Shown in pieces: positions 34,741-49,203 of a DNA stretch of 64,000 nucleotides; the stretch's first letter is position 1; the number at the start of each line of letters is the position of its first letter. The stretch is from contig RQJH01000003.1 in assembly GCA_014156375.1 (NCBI GenBank), forward strand, positions 930,001 through 994,000, given 5' to 3'. This DNA comes from Enterobacteriaceae bacterium 89. Lineage in GTDB: Bacteria; Pseudomonadota; Gammaproteobacteria; Enterobacterales; Enterobacteriaceae. Below the pieces are notes generated by a model. That model searched no databases, had not been told where the DNA came from, and saw only the letters and a list, made by a program, of their open reading frames with translations. The translations under genes were made by a program, and so were the position numbers.

Positions 34741-35382
34741 ATGAATGCAGTAAAAACCTTAAACCATCATAAGCTTTTTTTCTATGCAAACATTTGTAAA
34801 AACATAGGAATAAATGACAGCGGCGTTTGTGCCTACGCTGTTTCTGCCACTTCGATTAAGAAATTTCGTATAAACAGCAAAGGGATAATAAATACAAAAA
34901 ATATAAATTATCATTCTGTATTCTACCATAATGACATCATAGGGCTTTCAGCAGCACCTTTAACACTTATGAGTGGTGGAACTTTTAATAGCCAAGACAT
35001 AAATTTGCCTTTTGGATTTAATTTCATTCCGATGAAACATAACAACAAACTTGGTACTGTCGTTAATTATTCTACATGCAACATGCATTCGTTACCCGTG
35101 CGTGAAGTTAGCTCGTTTTTAGAAGAACAAGATAGCCCTACTATTTTCTCTTCCAATGACTCGGTTTTTTGTTCTGATGTTGAGCCATTGAAACAGCTTG
35201 CGGATATTATTAAACTCCCAGATATTAATTCACTTCAGATTAGACAACAGATTATAGGGGTTTATAACAATGGAAAAAGTGATTTCATAAAAGGAATCCC
35301 AGAATTACCTTTGGACGCTTTTATCGACACTAAGAATTATAAGATAGTCTCACTATGCGAAGCATTTGCTGATTGTCAGTAA
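34741..35382 (+). CDS. C-terminal fragment of the OpgB-like protein, or separate hypothetical protein
   Basis: 213 residues from ATG 34741; the frame opens at 34708 after a TGA. I do not recognise it alone. Read from the open frame, KLEAVGFDAFA...FFYANICKNIG...GVCAYA aligns loosely with the OpgB periplasmic region after its catalytic domain, including two cysteines with similar spacing. Joining it to the previous gene by a -1 shift gives about 741 residues, close to OpgB. No Shine-Dalgarno of note precedes 34741. It may be real but non-independent. Confidence 0.55.
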   Translation: MNAVKTLNHHKLFFYANICKNIGINDSGVCAYAVSATSIKKFRINSKGIINTKNINYHSVFYHNDIIGLSAAPLTLMSGGTFNSQDINLPFGFNFIPMKHNNKLGTVVNYSTCNMHSLPVREVSSFLEEQDSPTIFSSNDSVFCSDVEPLKQLADIIKLPDINSLQIRQQIIGVYNNGKSDFIKGIPELPLDAFIDTKNYKIVSLCEAFADCQ

Positions 35383-35436
35383 ATAGATGAGTTTCTGAGC
35401 TAAGTATGCCTTGGCTCACCTTAATTCTGCCATAAC

Positions 35437-35463
35437 AACCACCTCATACTGGGGTGGTTTTCA
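35437..35463 (+). terminator. Terminator after the OpgB-like locus
   Basis: Stem AACCACC/GGTGGTT with a nine-base loop and a short T-run (TTT). Confidence 0.7.
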
Positions 35464-35901
35464 ACGAGTAAGGCCTGACTCAATGCTATTCAAATAAAAA
35501 CATAGCCCTGACGTTAATACACGAGCCAAATATACATCTCCTGTTAACTCCACACAAAACTCATTGCTAGTTTCATGTCACCCTTACACTCAATGGAGAA
35601 TTAACCATTCTTAAGAGCAGTTTAGCAATGAGGTCTAAGTATAGAAATGCTATATTTCATTAGTAATTTTCAGCCAAGCACATCCCCCTCACCATTCAGT
35701 ATAGTTATCTCATAAAGCCAATAAGATCGAATTTAAAATAATTTAGGTTCTTTGCAAATCCATATAGCCGCTAGCCAAATAATTAATGTCATGTAAATCC
35801 AGAAGTATCAATAACCCTTCATCTATTAGTGTTTCAATATGGCCTTGTACCATTATTAATATTTATACACCCTAATTGGGGTTCCAGATTTTCACAAGGC
35901 A

Positions 35902-35936
35902 TAAAAAAACCGGAGACACTGTCTCCGGTTTTTTTC
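35902..35936 (-). terminator. Terminator of plaP (bidirectional)
   Basis: Stem ACCGGAGAC/GTCTCCGGT, loop ACT, with A7 on the left and T7 on the right. Confidence 0.88.
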
Positions 35937-35947
35937 ATCAACGCAAC

Positions 35948-37309
35948 TTACTGCGCGATATCTTCGTACTGTGGTACCGGGTTGCGGAAGCTTTTGGTCA
36001 CGCAGGCCAGATAAATCAGACCCAGCGCGCCCCAAATCAGGCCGAGAACCATGGAGCTCTCTTCCAGGTTGATCCACAGTGCGCCTACGGTCAGCGCGCC
36101 ACATACCGGCATTACCAGGTAGTTGAAGTGGTCTTTCAGCGTTTTGTTACGCTTTTCGCGGATCCAGAACTGGGAGATCACCGACAGGTTAACGAAGGTG
36201 AAGGCCACCAGCGCACCGAAGTTAATCAGCGCCGTTGCAGTCACGAGGTCGAACTTGATGGCCAGCAGAGCAATCGCGCCCACCAGCAGTACGTTCCACG
36301 CCGGAGTACGCCATTTCGGATGAACATAACCGAAGAAGCTACGCGGGAACACGCCGTCACGACCCATCACGTACATCAGACGAGAAACGCCTGCGTGTGC
36401 CGCCATACCGGATGCCAGTACGGTCACGCTGGAGAAGATCAGCACGCCCCACTGGAAGGTTTTACCCGCTACGTACAGCATAATTTCAGGCTGAGACGCA
36501 TCCGGATCCTTGAAGCGAGAGATATCCGGGAAGTACAGCTGCAGGAAGTAAGATGCCACGATGAACACCATACCGCCAATCAGCGCCGTCAGGAAAATCG
36601 CTTTCGGGATCACGCGCTCGGCGTCTTTGGTTTCTTCAGACAGAGAAGAAATACCGTCAAAGCCCAGGAACGAGAAGCACAGAATCGTCGCACCGGTGAT
36701 CATCGGCGTGATATGCGCGCCATCAGACCAGAACGGACGGCTGCTGGTCAGCGTACCGGCACCCACACCGTTGTAAACGCCCCAGACGATCATCCCGACG
36801 ATAACCGCCACGATGCCCATCTGCAGCACCACAATCAGGGTGTTGAAGTTGGCCACGGTTTTGATGCTGCGCAGGTTAGAGATGGTCATAAAGGCCACCA
36901 GCGCAACGACAAAGATCCACGACGGAACCGAAGGCACCAGGGCCTCAAAATAGATTTTTGCCAGCAGGATGTTGATCATCGGCATAAACAGATAATCAAG
37001 CAGCGAAGACCAGCCCACCATAAAGCCAACCGTCGGGCTAATGGATTTCTGAGCATAGGTATAGGCTGACCCTGCAGACGGATAGCGGCGAACCAGCTTA
37101 CCGTAACTTAACGCAGTAAACAGGATGGCTATCAGAGCGAATGCATAAGCTGTCGGGACGTGACCATCGGTCAGTCCAGATACGATACCAAATGTATCGA
37201 ACAGCGTCATAGGCTGCATATAGGCAAGACCCATCATAACAACCGGAATCAACGTAAGAGACTTACGCAATTCCACGCGAGAGGTGTTTGGAGTAACGTT
37301 ATGCGACAT
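35948..37309 (-). CDS. plaP: Putrescine importer PlaP (YeeF)
   Basis: A 453-residue APC transporter with 12 hydrophobic segments, closely matching E. coli PlaP. It contains [39 protein letters not shown] and [20 protein letters not shown]. It is a low-affinity putrescine importer linked in E. coli and Proteus to surface motility. It is a clear paralogue of PuuP at 11410. Confidence 0.95.
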   Translation of the reverse strand: MSHNVTPNTSRVELRKSLTLIPVVMMGLAYMQPMTLFDTFGIVSGLTDGHVPTAYAFALIAILFTALSYGKLVRRYPSAGSAYTYAQKSISPTVGFMVGWSSLLDYLFMPMINILLAKIYFEALVPSVPSWIFVVALVAFMTISNLRSIKTVANFNTLIVVLQMGIVAVIVGMIVWGVYNGVGAGTLTSSRPFWSDGAHITPMITGATILCFSFLGFDGISSLSEETKDAERVIPKAIFLTALIGGMVFIVASYFLQLYFPDISRFKDPDASQPEIMLYVAGKTFQWGVLIFSSVTVLASGMAAHAGVSRLMYVMGRDGVFPRSFFGYVHPKWRTPAWNVLLVGAIALLAIKFDLVTATALINFGALVAFTFVNLSVISQFWIREKRNKTLKDHFNYLVMPVCGALTVGALWINLEESSMVLGLIWGALGLIYLACVTKSFRNPVPQYEDIAQ

Positions 37310-37459
37310 GGCTATTCCCCTTTACGGTGAAAACCGTCGCGTAAGCAAAAAATTGCCCCATTTTTTGGATTTCCTCGGCGACAACAACTGTCGATTTTTG
37401 TAAGTATCTATCCGGTACGAAGCCCGGCCTCTTGTTTTGAATGAGTATTTCTCGAAAGC

Positions 37460-37494
37460 AAAAAATAACCGACGCTTTGAAATCGCGTCGGTTA
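37460..37494 (-). terminator. Terminator of yeeY
   Basis: Stem AACCGACGC/GCGTCGGTT. The A-run on the left becomes a U-tract on the minus strand. Confidence 0.75.
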
Positions 37495-37575
37495 GTCTCT
37501 TTTTGCTGGCGCGTATTCTGCCCCCATCCCCGCATAAACACAAGAGATTGGGAGCTTTGAAAGTAAATTCTTTTT

Positions 37576-38505
37576 CTAGTGGTCGGACAAGCCTTCTGCG
37601 GCGGGCTGATACACCGCTGCGATAGCACTATTTGCTAACACCGCTTCCCGCCACCAGTCGCTGGCAAGCCCCGCCGTTTGCTCGTTCCAGCCGATCCACA
37701 CCGCATCAAACGGCACGTGGGCTGACACCTGTTTTTCGATCAGCGCGCCGCTCTCCAGAAAACGCTGGGCCAGATAGCGCGGCAGGTAGCCGCAGCCGAT
37801 GCCGCTGATTTGCAGCTCCAGCTTGGTTTTGAAATCAAAAACGGTGATTGCCTCCTGGTCTTCCAGCAGCTGCTGGAACGCAGGACTGTCCGGCGTGGTG
37901 CCGTCACCGACCACAATCGCGCGGTGGCGTTTAATGGTTTTGCGGCTGAGAGGTTCCGGCAGTTGGGCAAGAGGATGATGCGGAGCGATAACAAAGATTT
38001 GCTCAAGCTGCCCCAGCGGCGCAAAGCCAAACCCGCTGAGCGGCGGCGGATCTCTCAACGCTCCGATAATCATATCGGCCCGCCCCTGCACCAGGGCATC
38101 CCATGAACCGCCTAGCACTCCGTTAATAAACTTCAGGCGCGTCACGTTGTGGTTTTCATAAAACTGTTCGATCAGCGGTGCCAGCAGTGAAAAAGGGAAA
38201 GTATCGTCCACGCCAATCACCAGGTCGTTTTCCCAGCCCTGATGCAGCTTGATGGCCTGCTTTTCCAGTTCGCGAACGGTATGCAGCACTTCGCGCCCTT
38301 TTTCCAGCAGCATCTGCCCAGTGCGGGTGAATCTGGCACGGTGACCGGAGCGATCCAGAAGTTGGATATTGAGATCGCTTTCGAGCTTGTGCACGGTATA
38401 GCTGAGCGCCGAGGGGGTTTTAAAGAGCTTTGCCGATGCCGCAGCAAAGCTCCCTTCTTTATCGAGCGCATCAAGAATGATGAGGACTTCCAGTAGTGGT
38501 TTCAT
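37576..38505 (-). CDS. yeeY: LysR-type regulator YeeY
   Basis: A 309-residue LysR regulator. The N-terminal HTH (GSFAAASAKLFKTPSALSYT) and effector domain (VIGVDDTFPFSLLAPLIEQF) match E. coli YeeY, whose targets are poorly known. It keeps its E. coli position between plaP and yeeZ. The yeeZ stop is 38 bases upstream of its start, so the two may be co-transcribed. Confidence 0.93.
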   Translation of the reverse strand: MKPLLEVLIILDALDKEGSFAAASAKLFKTPSALSYTVHKLESDLNIQLLDRSGHRARFTRTGQMLLEKGREVLHTVRELEKQAIKLHQGWENDLVIGVDDTFPFSLLAPLIEQFYENHNVTRLKFINGVLGGSWDALVQGRADMIIGALRDPPPLSGFGFAPLGQLEQIFVIAPHHPLAQLPEPLSRKTIKRHRAIVVGDGTTPDSPAFQQLLEDQEAITVFDFKTKLELQISGIGCGYLPRYLAQRFLESGALIEKQVSAHVPFDAVWIGWNEQTAGLASDWWREAVLANSAIAAVYQPAAEGLSDH

Positions 38506-38543
38506 CGTCGCCCCCTGCGGACCGCGATGTCACCGCGGACGGC

Positions 38544-39362
38544 TTACTCCAGCGGCATCACCAGCGGATCGGGATACTGATATTCAAAACCGAGCTCCGC
38601 ACAGATGCGGTTCCCGTCGATAATGCGTCCCTTGTCGTTGCTATCGCTGAATACCGGTGGCTCAAGGCCCAGCTCGCGCGCCATTTGTGGATAGAACGTT
38701 GAACGAGAAGGATGGCCCGGCGCGCACAGGTTATAGATGTGGCCGCCTTTTGGCGCCTGCAACAGCAAGGTGATTGCCGCAATCACATCCTCGAGATGCA
38801 CCAGGTTAACGCCCTGCTGGCCGTCGGAGGCCGATTTGCCGGCAAAGAAGCGGCCAGGATGACGTTCCGGCCCGACCAGTCCCGCCAGGCGCAAAATATC
38901 CACCGACGTGCCCGGCAGATTGTGCAGCCAGTCTTCCAGCTCTTTCAGCACTCGCCCACTCGAGGTAATCGGCACTCGCGGGCTGCTTTCCTTTATCGCT
39001 CCCTGCCCTTTTCCGTATACCGACGTTGAGCTGGTAAATACAATTCGTGGAATATGGTGAGCCAGCGCAGTATCGACGATCTCCTGCACGGCCTGCAGAT
39101 AGAAATCCTCGCCCGGACCCGTGCGGCGCGCTGGCAGGGTGATCACCAGCGCATCGACGTTCATTAACGCATCCAGATCGTCAGTATCGCAGACAAGCTG
39201 TGGCTCAAGGCGCAACGGATAGCCGTCAATACCACACATTCTGGCCGCCTCGACCCCATCGGCCGTCGTTTTGCTGCCAGTAACCTGCCAGCCCCGCGCG
39301 ATAAGCGAAAGCCCGAGCGGCATTCCTAACCATCCTAACCCGACAATGGCGACCTTTTTCAT
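38544..39362 (-). CDS. yeeZ: NAD(P)-binding SDR-like protein YeeZ
   Basis: A 272-residue extended-SDR-like protein. The Rossmann motif VGLGWLGMPLG is at the N-terminus, and FTSSTSVYGKGQG lies in the middle. It matches E. coli YeeZ, an oxidoreductase-like protein of unknown substrate. It lies just upstream of, and divergent from, the his operon, as in E. coli. Confidence 0.92.
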   Translation of the reverse strand: MKKVAIVGLGWLGMPLGLSLIARGWQVTGSKTTADGVEAARMCGIDGYPLRLEPQLVCDTDDLDALMNVDALVITLPARRTGPGEDFYLQAVQEIVDTALAHHIPRIVFTSSTSVYGKGQGAIKESSPRVPITSSGRVLKELEDWLHNLPGTSVDILRLAGLVGPERHPGRFFAGKSASDGQQGVNLVHLEDVIAAITLLLQAPKGGHIYNLCAPGHPSRSTFYPQMARELGLEPPVFSDSNDKGRIIDGNRICAELGFEYQYPDPLVMPLE

Positions 39363-39470
39363 CTGCCTTCTCCTGACTTTATGGCGTTCCTTTCATAAGG
39401 CTACGCCAGCACCAGCCAACTGACAATTTATCTGGTGAATATGAAATGAATTAAAGTTCGCAAAAAGCCC

Positions 39471-39500
39471 TTGCAATCCTGCGGTGAGGTGGTTTAGGTT
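39471..39500 (+). promoter_or_regulatory. his operon promoter
   Basis: TTGCAA (39471-39476), an 18-base spacer and TAGGTT (39495-39500). The -10 element equals the one known from E. coli and Salmonella his promoters. Confidence 0.72.
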
Positions 39501-39538
39501 AAACAACATCAAATGCATAAGCATTCAACGAGAAAATT

Positions 39539-39589
39539 ATGAGCCGCGTTCAATTTAAAAACCACCATCATCACCATCACCCTGATTAG
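39539..39589 (+). CDS. hisL: his operon leader peptide
   Basis: A 16-residue leader, MSRVQFKNHHHHHHPD, too short for most gene finders. Ribosome stalling at its His codons when charged tRNA-His is scarce prevents attenuation. E. coli and Salmonella have seven consecutive His codons; here the first is AAC (Asn), leaving six. Confidence 0.95.
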   Translation: MSRVQFKNHHHHHHPD

Positions 39590-39651
39590 TCTTTCAGGCG
39601 ATGTGTGCTGGAAGACATTCAGATCTTCCAGTGGTGCATGAACGCAGAGAA

Positions 39652-39688
39652 AGCCCCCGGAAGATCGCACTTCCGGGGGCTTTTTTTT
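39652..39688 (+). terminator. his attenuator terminator
   Basis: A very stable hairpin (AGCCCCCGGAAG/CTTCCGGGGGCT) followed by eight Ts, between hisL and hisG. The upstream segment 39600-39650 includes GAAGACATTCAGATCTTC, part of the competing leader structures. Confidence 0.92.
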
Positions 39689-39734
39689 GGGCGCGAGCTT
39701 TTTAAGATTCAGACAGGACTACGAGGATAAGAGC

Positions 39735-40634
39735 ATGTCAGACAACACCCGTTTACGCATAGCTATGCAGAAGTCAGGCCGTTTAAGCGATGATTCACGC
39801 GAATTACTCTCTCGCTGCGGCATAAAAATTAATCTGCACACCCAGCGCCTGATAGCGCTGGCAGAAAATATGCCTATCGACATCCTGCGCGTGCGTGATG
39901 ACGACATCCCTGGCCTGGTGATGGACGGCGTGGTGGATCTGGGCATCATCGGTGAGAACGTGCTGGAAGAAGAGCTGCTGAACCGCCGCGCTCAGGGCGA
40001 AGATCCTCGTTATTTCACCCTGCGTCGTCTCGACTTTGGCGGCTGCCGCCTGTCGCTCGCCACGCCGGTCGATGAGACCTGGAACGGCCCGGCGGCGCTG
40101 GACGGTAAACGTATCGCCACCTCTTATCCGCACCTCCTGAAGCGTTACCTCGATCAGAAAGGCATCTCTTTTAAATCCTGCCTGCTGAACGGCTCTGTCG
40201 AAGTGGCTCCTCGCGCCGGTCTGGCGGATGCGATTTGTGACCTGGTCTCCACCGGCGCAACGCTCGAAGCCAACGGCCTGCGCGAAGTCGAAGTCATTTA
40301 TCGCTCTAAGGCCTGTCTGATCCAGCGTGACGGTGAAATGCCGGAAGCCAAACAGCAGCTGATCGACCGACTGCTGACCCGTATTCAGGGCGTGATCCAG
40401 GCTCGCGAATCGAAATACATCATGATGCACGCGCCGACCGAACGACTGGAAGAAGTGGTCGCTCTGCTGCCGGGCGCCGAGCGCCCAACCATTCTGCCGC
40501 TGGCGGGCGATCAGCAGCGCGTGGCGATGCACATGGTCAGCAGCGAAACCCTGTTCTGGGAAACCATGGAAAAACTGAAAGCGCTGGGTGCCAGCTCCAT
40601 TCTGGTGCTGCCGATTGAGAAGATGATGGAGTAA
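39735..40634 (+). CDS. hisG: ATP phosphoribosyltransferase
   Basis: A 299-residue long-form HisG that joins ATP and PRPP in the first, histidine-inhibited step of histidine synthesis. The start [17 protein letters not shown] is at 39735; a longer frame runs upstream to 39687 but crosses the attenuator tail. The C-terminal regulatory ACT-like domain ([18 protein letters not shown]) is present. First enzyme gene of the operon. Confidence 0.97.
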   Translation: MSDNTRLRIAMQKSGRLSDDSRELLSRCGIKINLHTQRLIALAENMPIDILRVRDDDIPGLVMDGVVDLGIIGENVLEEELLNRRAQGEDPRYFTLRRLDFGGCRLSLATPVDETWNGPAALDGKRIATSYPHLLKRYLDQKGISFKSCLLNGSVEVAPRAGLADAICDLVSTGATLEANGLREVEVIYRSKACLIQRDGEMPEAKQQLIDRLLTRIQGVIQARESKYIMMHAPTERLEEVVALLPGAERPTILPLAGDQQRVAMHMVSSETLFWETMEKLKALGASSILVLPIEKMME

Positions 40635-40648
40635 TTCCTCCTGTTATT

Positions 40649-40733
40649 GCCCGGTGACGCTGTGCTTACCGGGCCTACGAGCCATCGCAATTTTTTGACC
40701 TTGTAGGTCTGATAAGCGAAGCGCCATCAGGCA
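40649..40733. repeat. REP pair (BIME) between hisG and hisD
   Basis: GCCCGGTGACGCTGTGCTTACC-type REP followed by an inverted, diverged partner (TTGTAGGTCTGATAAGCG...CAGGC). E. coli also has REP sequence between these genes. Confidence 0.75.
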
Positions 40734-40788
40734 TGTTTTGAGCCGAGCTGCCAGCCACCAGCGGCGCATCCGGCAAAAGGAAAGTGAT

Positions 40789-46293
<5,505 letters not shown>

Positions 46294-46297
<4 letters not shown>

Positions 46298-46884
46298 AAC
46301 TGGACTGGGAAAAAACCGACGGACTGATGCCCGCCGTTGTACAACACGCGGTCTCCGGCGAAGTGCTGATGCTGGGATATATGAATCAGGAAGCGCTGGC
46401 GAAAACGCAGGAAAGCGGCAAAGTGACGTTTTTCTCCCGCACCAAACAGCGGCTGTGGACCAAAGGTGAAACCTCCGGCAACTTTCTGAACGTGGTCAGC
46501 ATCACTCCGGACTGCGATAACGACACGCTGCTGGTGCTGGTCAACCCCATCGGGCCAACCTGCCATAAAGGCACCTCAAGCTGCTTTGGCGAGACCGGCC
46601 ACCAGTGGCTGTTCCTTTATCAGTTGGAGCAGCTGTTGGCCGAGCGCAAAACTGCCGATCCGGCAAGCTCCTACACGGCTAAGCTGTACGCCAGCGGGAC
46701 TAAGCGGATAGCTCAGAAAGTGGGTGAAGAAGGCGTGGAAACAGCGTTGGCAGCAACGGTGAACGATCGCCATGAGCTGACCAATGAAGCGTCTGATTTG
46801 ATGTATCACCTGCTGGTGCTTTTGCAGGATCAGGATCTGGATTTGACGACGGTTATTGAGAATTTGAGGAAACGGCATCAGTAG
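46294..46884 (+). CDS. hisI: Bifunctional phosphoribosyl-AMP cyclohydrolase / phosphoribosyl-ATP pyrophosphatase
   Basis: A 196-residue fusion. The N-terminal cyclohydrolase (to about 110) has [16 protein letters not shown] and the zinc ligands in DCDND and [12 protein letters not shown]. The C-terminal pyrophosphatase has [13 protein letters not shown] and [14 protein letters not shown]. It does steps two and three of the pathway. It starts a few residues shorter than E. coli HisI (203). It overlaps hisF by four bases and closes the operon. Confidence 0.96.
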
Positions 46885-46900
46885 TATTATCGTCAGAAAC

Positions 46901-46936
46901 AAAAAACCGGGCTCAGCGATGAGACCCGGTTTTTTT
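46901..46936 (+). terminator. his operon terminator (bidirectional)
   Basis: Stem AACCGGGCTCA/TGAGACCCGGTT with A6 before and T7 after. It also serves the convergent wzzB. Confidence 0.9.
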
Positions 46937-46953
46937 ACGTTATGCGGTAAGCC

Positions 46954-47937
46954 TTAAGCTTTTGGCTGATAATTGCGCAACGCGTTGCGTCCCAGAACGA
47001 TGCCTGCACCGACCATCCCGCCTAAAAGTACAGCCAGGATCAGCACCAGCGCGCGTTTAGGGCTGTCGCGACGAACTGGCAGAGTCGGCTTCATAACATA
47101 GCGGTAGGCATGGAGTTCATCAGGTTTGACCGTCAGCGAAGAGACTGCCAGTAAATTCTGACGGGTAGCATAGTAGTCGTCTGAGAAAGTTAGTGGACGA
47201 GTCGCTTCGTTTTTAACCATTGCCTCAAGAGCGGAACTACCCAGCATAAACATCGTATCCTGAGACACCTGATCGGCCTGCTGGACCTGTGGCGTTTTAA
47301 TCTGCGCCTGCTCAGCAACGGTCAGGGCCTGGTTAATCTGAGCAATACGCAGCGCTTTTTGCTCCGCCGACACTTTTTCCTGGTTGGACAGGGAAGTTTG
47401 CAGGTCAGTGACTCGTGCCTTAATGTTGACGTTTAAGTCGGAACTCAGCCCTTTCGCCACGTCCTCATCCACCTGCTGAATATACTGAGCCAGCGTTTTC
47501 TGGGCAGCTTCAGCCGTCGGAGCTGTGTAAGTGACTTTCAGCGGCAGATTCTGCCCTTTCACCGCGCTGTCCAGAGTCAGCTTCTCCGGTTCCTGTTGGT
47601 TATCCAGGGTTTCGCTTAATGCTGAGAAAGAGGAACTGAAGCGATCGATAAACGACTGCTGAACCGCATTCATAGAAGGAGCGTCCTTTCCGTACATCAC
47701 ATTCATGGCGTTAGAATAGCCTGTGATTTGCCCTCCATCCGGTTGTGTGATGATTGCCGTGGAGGTCCATTTCTCCTGAGCAAGGATGATATAACCTATC
47801 GCCAGCAGAATGGCGACAATAAAACATATAATTACGGTGATCTTCCCACGCCAGATCTGTACTACTAAATCAATTAAATCAATCTGTTCCGGTTCGTGTG
47901 TACGCCCGGCCAAGCTTTTATTGTTATCCTGCGTCAT
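46954..47937 (-). CDS. wzzB: O-antigen chain length regulator WzzB
   Basis: A 327-residue polysaccharide co-polymerase 1. The cytoplasmic N-terminus (DPEQ-like EPEQIDLIDLVVQIWRGK), first membrane helix (about 33-53), long coiled-coil periplasmic domain and second helix near 295-315 (LVLILAVLLGGMVGAGIVLG) match E. coli WzzB. It sets the modal length of Wzy-made O-antigen. The start chosen is ATG 47937; a frame extension to 47973 is less likely. Confidence 0.95.
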   Translation of the reverse strand: MTQDNNKSLAGRTHEPEQIDLIDLVVQIWRGKITVIICFIVAILLAIGYIILAQEKWTSTAIITQPDGGQITGYSNAMNVMYGKDAPSMNAVQQSFIDRFSSSFSALSETLDNQQEPEKLTLDSAVKGQNLPLKVTYTAPTAEAAQKTLAQYIQQVDEDVAKGLSSDLNVNIKARVTDLQTSLSNQEKVSAEQKALRIAQINQALTVAEQAQIKTPQVQQADQVSQDTMFMLGSSALEAMVKNEATRPLTFSDDYYATRQNLLAVSSLTVKPDELHAYRYVMKPTLPVRRDSPKRALVLILAVLLGGMVGAGIVLGRNALRNYQPKA

Positions 47938-48167
47938 ATCAACCTTAACTGCATAATGTAGAAAAGCCCACAAGGGCGAAGATTTTACCCGTACACATAG
48001 GAATTACTATAGGAATTATGCCTGAATTCTACGAACCTGAACGTAAAAACTGGCTACGCTAATTGTAGATAACGATTATCTTTTTGCGCCAGCTAACGGT
48101 ATGATTTTGCATTCAGTTATGCCAGCCGCCGCTTGGTGAAAATCTGGTCAGTATTTGAGGATGGATG

Positions 48168-49172
48168 ATGAAATTTCTTGTTACCGGCGCAGCCGGATTT
48201 ATTGGCTTCCACGTTGCAGAACGTCTTCTTAAAGCCGGGCATCATGTCGTGGGGATTGATAACCTCAACGACTACTACGATGTCAGTCTGAAGCAGGCAC
48301 GACTCGATCTGCTGCAGTCATCTGCATTCAGCTTCCATAAAATCGATCTGGCCGATCGTGAAGCCATGGCAACGCTGTTTGCTGACGAGAAATTCGATCG
48401 CGTGATCCATCTTGCGGCCCAGGCGGGGGTACGCTATTCACTGGAAAATCCTCACGTCTACGCTGAGGCTAACCTGATGGGTCACCTGAACGTGCTGGAA
48501 GGCTGTCGTCATAATAAAGTTCAGCACCTGCTGTATGCGTCTTCCAGCTCAGTGTACGGACTGAATCGCAAGATGCCATTCTCCACGGATGATTCAGTGG
48601 ATCACCCGGTGTCACTGTACGCGGCCACCAAAAAAGCTAACGAGCTGATGTCGCACACCTACTCCCATCTGTACGGTCTGCCAACGACCGGGCTGCGCTT
48701 CTTTACCGTCTATGGCCCGTGGGGACGCCCGGATATGGCCCTGTTCAAGTTCACCAAAGCGATGCTTGAAGGCAAACCAATCGACGTCTACAACCACGGC
48801 AAGATGAAGCGTGACTTCACTTACATTGACGATATCGCTGAAGCAATTATTCGCCTGCAGGACATTCTCCCACAGCCCAATCCGAACTGGAGCGTAGAAA
48901 CCGGTTCACCTGCGGAGAGTTCAGCGCCTTATCATATCTATAACGTGGGAAATAGCTCCCCGGTAGAGCTGATGGATTACATCACCGCGCTGGAAGAAGC
49001 CTTAGGCACTCAAGCGAAGAAAAACATGATGCCGCTGCAGCCGGGTGATGTGCTGGAAACCAGCGCAGACACGCAGCCGCTGTTTGAAGCGACTGGTTTT
49101 AAACCGCAGATGACGGTTAAAGAAGGCGTGAAAAACTTCGTTGACTGGTATCGCGACTTTTATAAGGTGTAA
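48168..49172 (+). CDS. uge: UDP-glucuronate 4-epimerase
   Basis: A 334-residue extended SDR. The NAD motif [12 protein letters not shown] is at the N-terminus. The Ser is in YASSSSVYG and the Tyr-Lys pair in YAATKKANE. It closely resembles Klebsiella Uge, which converts UDP-GlcA to UDP-GalA for LPS core and capsule. Its neighbour Ugd makes the substrate. It is on the plus strand between minus-strand wzzB and ugd. The start 48168 sits seven bases after GAGG; ATG 48165 is an alternative. Confidence 0.92.
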   Translation: MKFLVTGAAGFIGFHVAERLLKAGHHVVGIDNLNDYYDVSLKQARLDLLQSSAFSFHKIDLADREAMATLFADEKFDRVIHLAAQAGVRYSLENPHVYAEANLMGHLNVLEGCRHNKVQHLLYASSSSVYGLNRKMPFSTDDSVDHPVSLYAATKKANELMSHTYSHLYGLPTTGLRFFTVYGPWGRPDMALFKFTKAMLEGKPIDVYNHGKMKRDFTYIDDIAEAIIRLQDILPQPNPNWSVETGSPAESSAPYHIYNVGNSSPVELMDYITALEEALGTQAKKNMMPLQPGDVLETSADTQPLFEATGFKPQMTVKEGVKNFVDWYRDFYKV

Positions 49173-49201
49173 AAAATGGCCCTCAGCGAGGGCCATTATT
49201 C
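49171..49201 (+). terminator. Bidirectional terminator between uge and ugd
   Basis: Stem AATGGCCCTC/GAGGGCCATT with A-rich left and T-containing right flanks, between two convergent genes. Confidence 0.82.
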
Positions 49202-49203
49202 AT

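Larger units (their letters stand above)
35383..35947. other. A+T-rich intergenic region between the OpgB-like locus and plaP
   Basis: About 560 bases with a terminator at 35437-35463 and the plaP terminator at 35902-35936. No credible coding frame, tRNA or insertion sequence was seen. Confidence 0.6.

Noticed and set aside
35876..37069. Long plus-strand open frame across plaP (397 codons)
   Set aside because: Rich in His, Arg and Gln as expected from antisense of a membrane protein gene; plaP on the other strand is certain.
39560..39590. Runs of CAC/CAT codons as a possible microsatellite
   Set aside because: They are the His codons of the hisL leader peptide.
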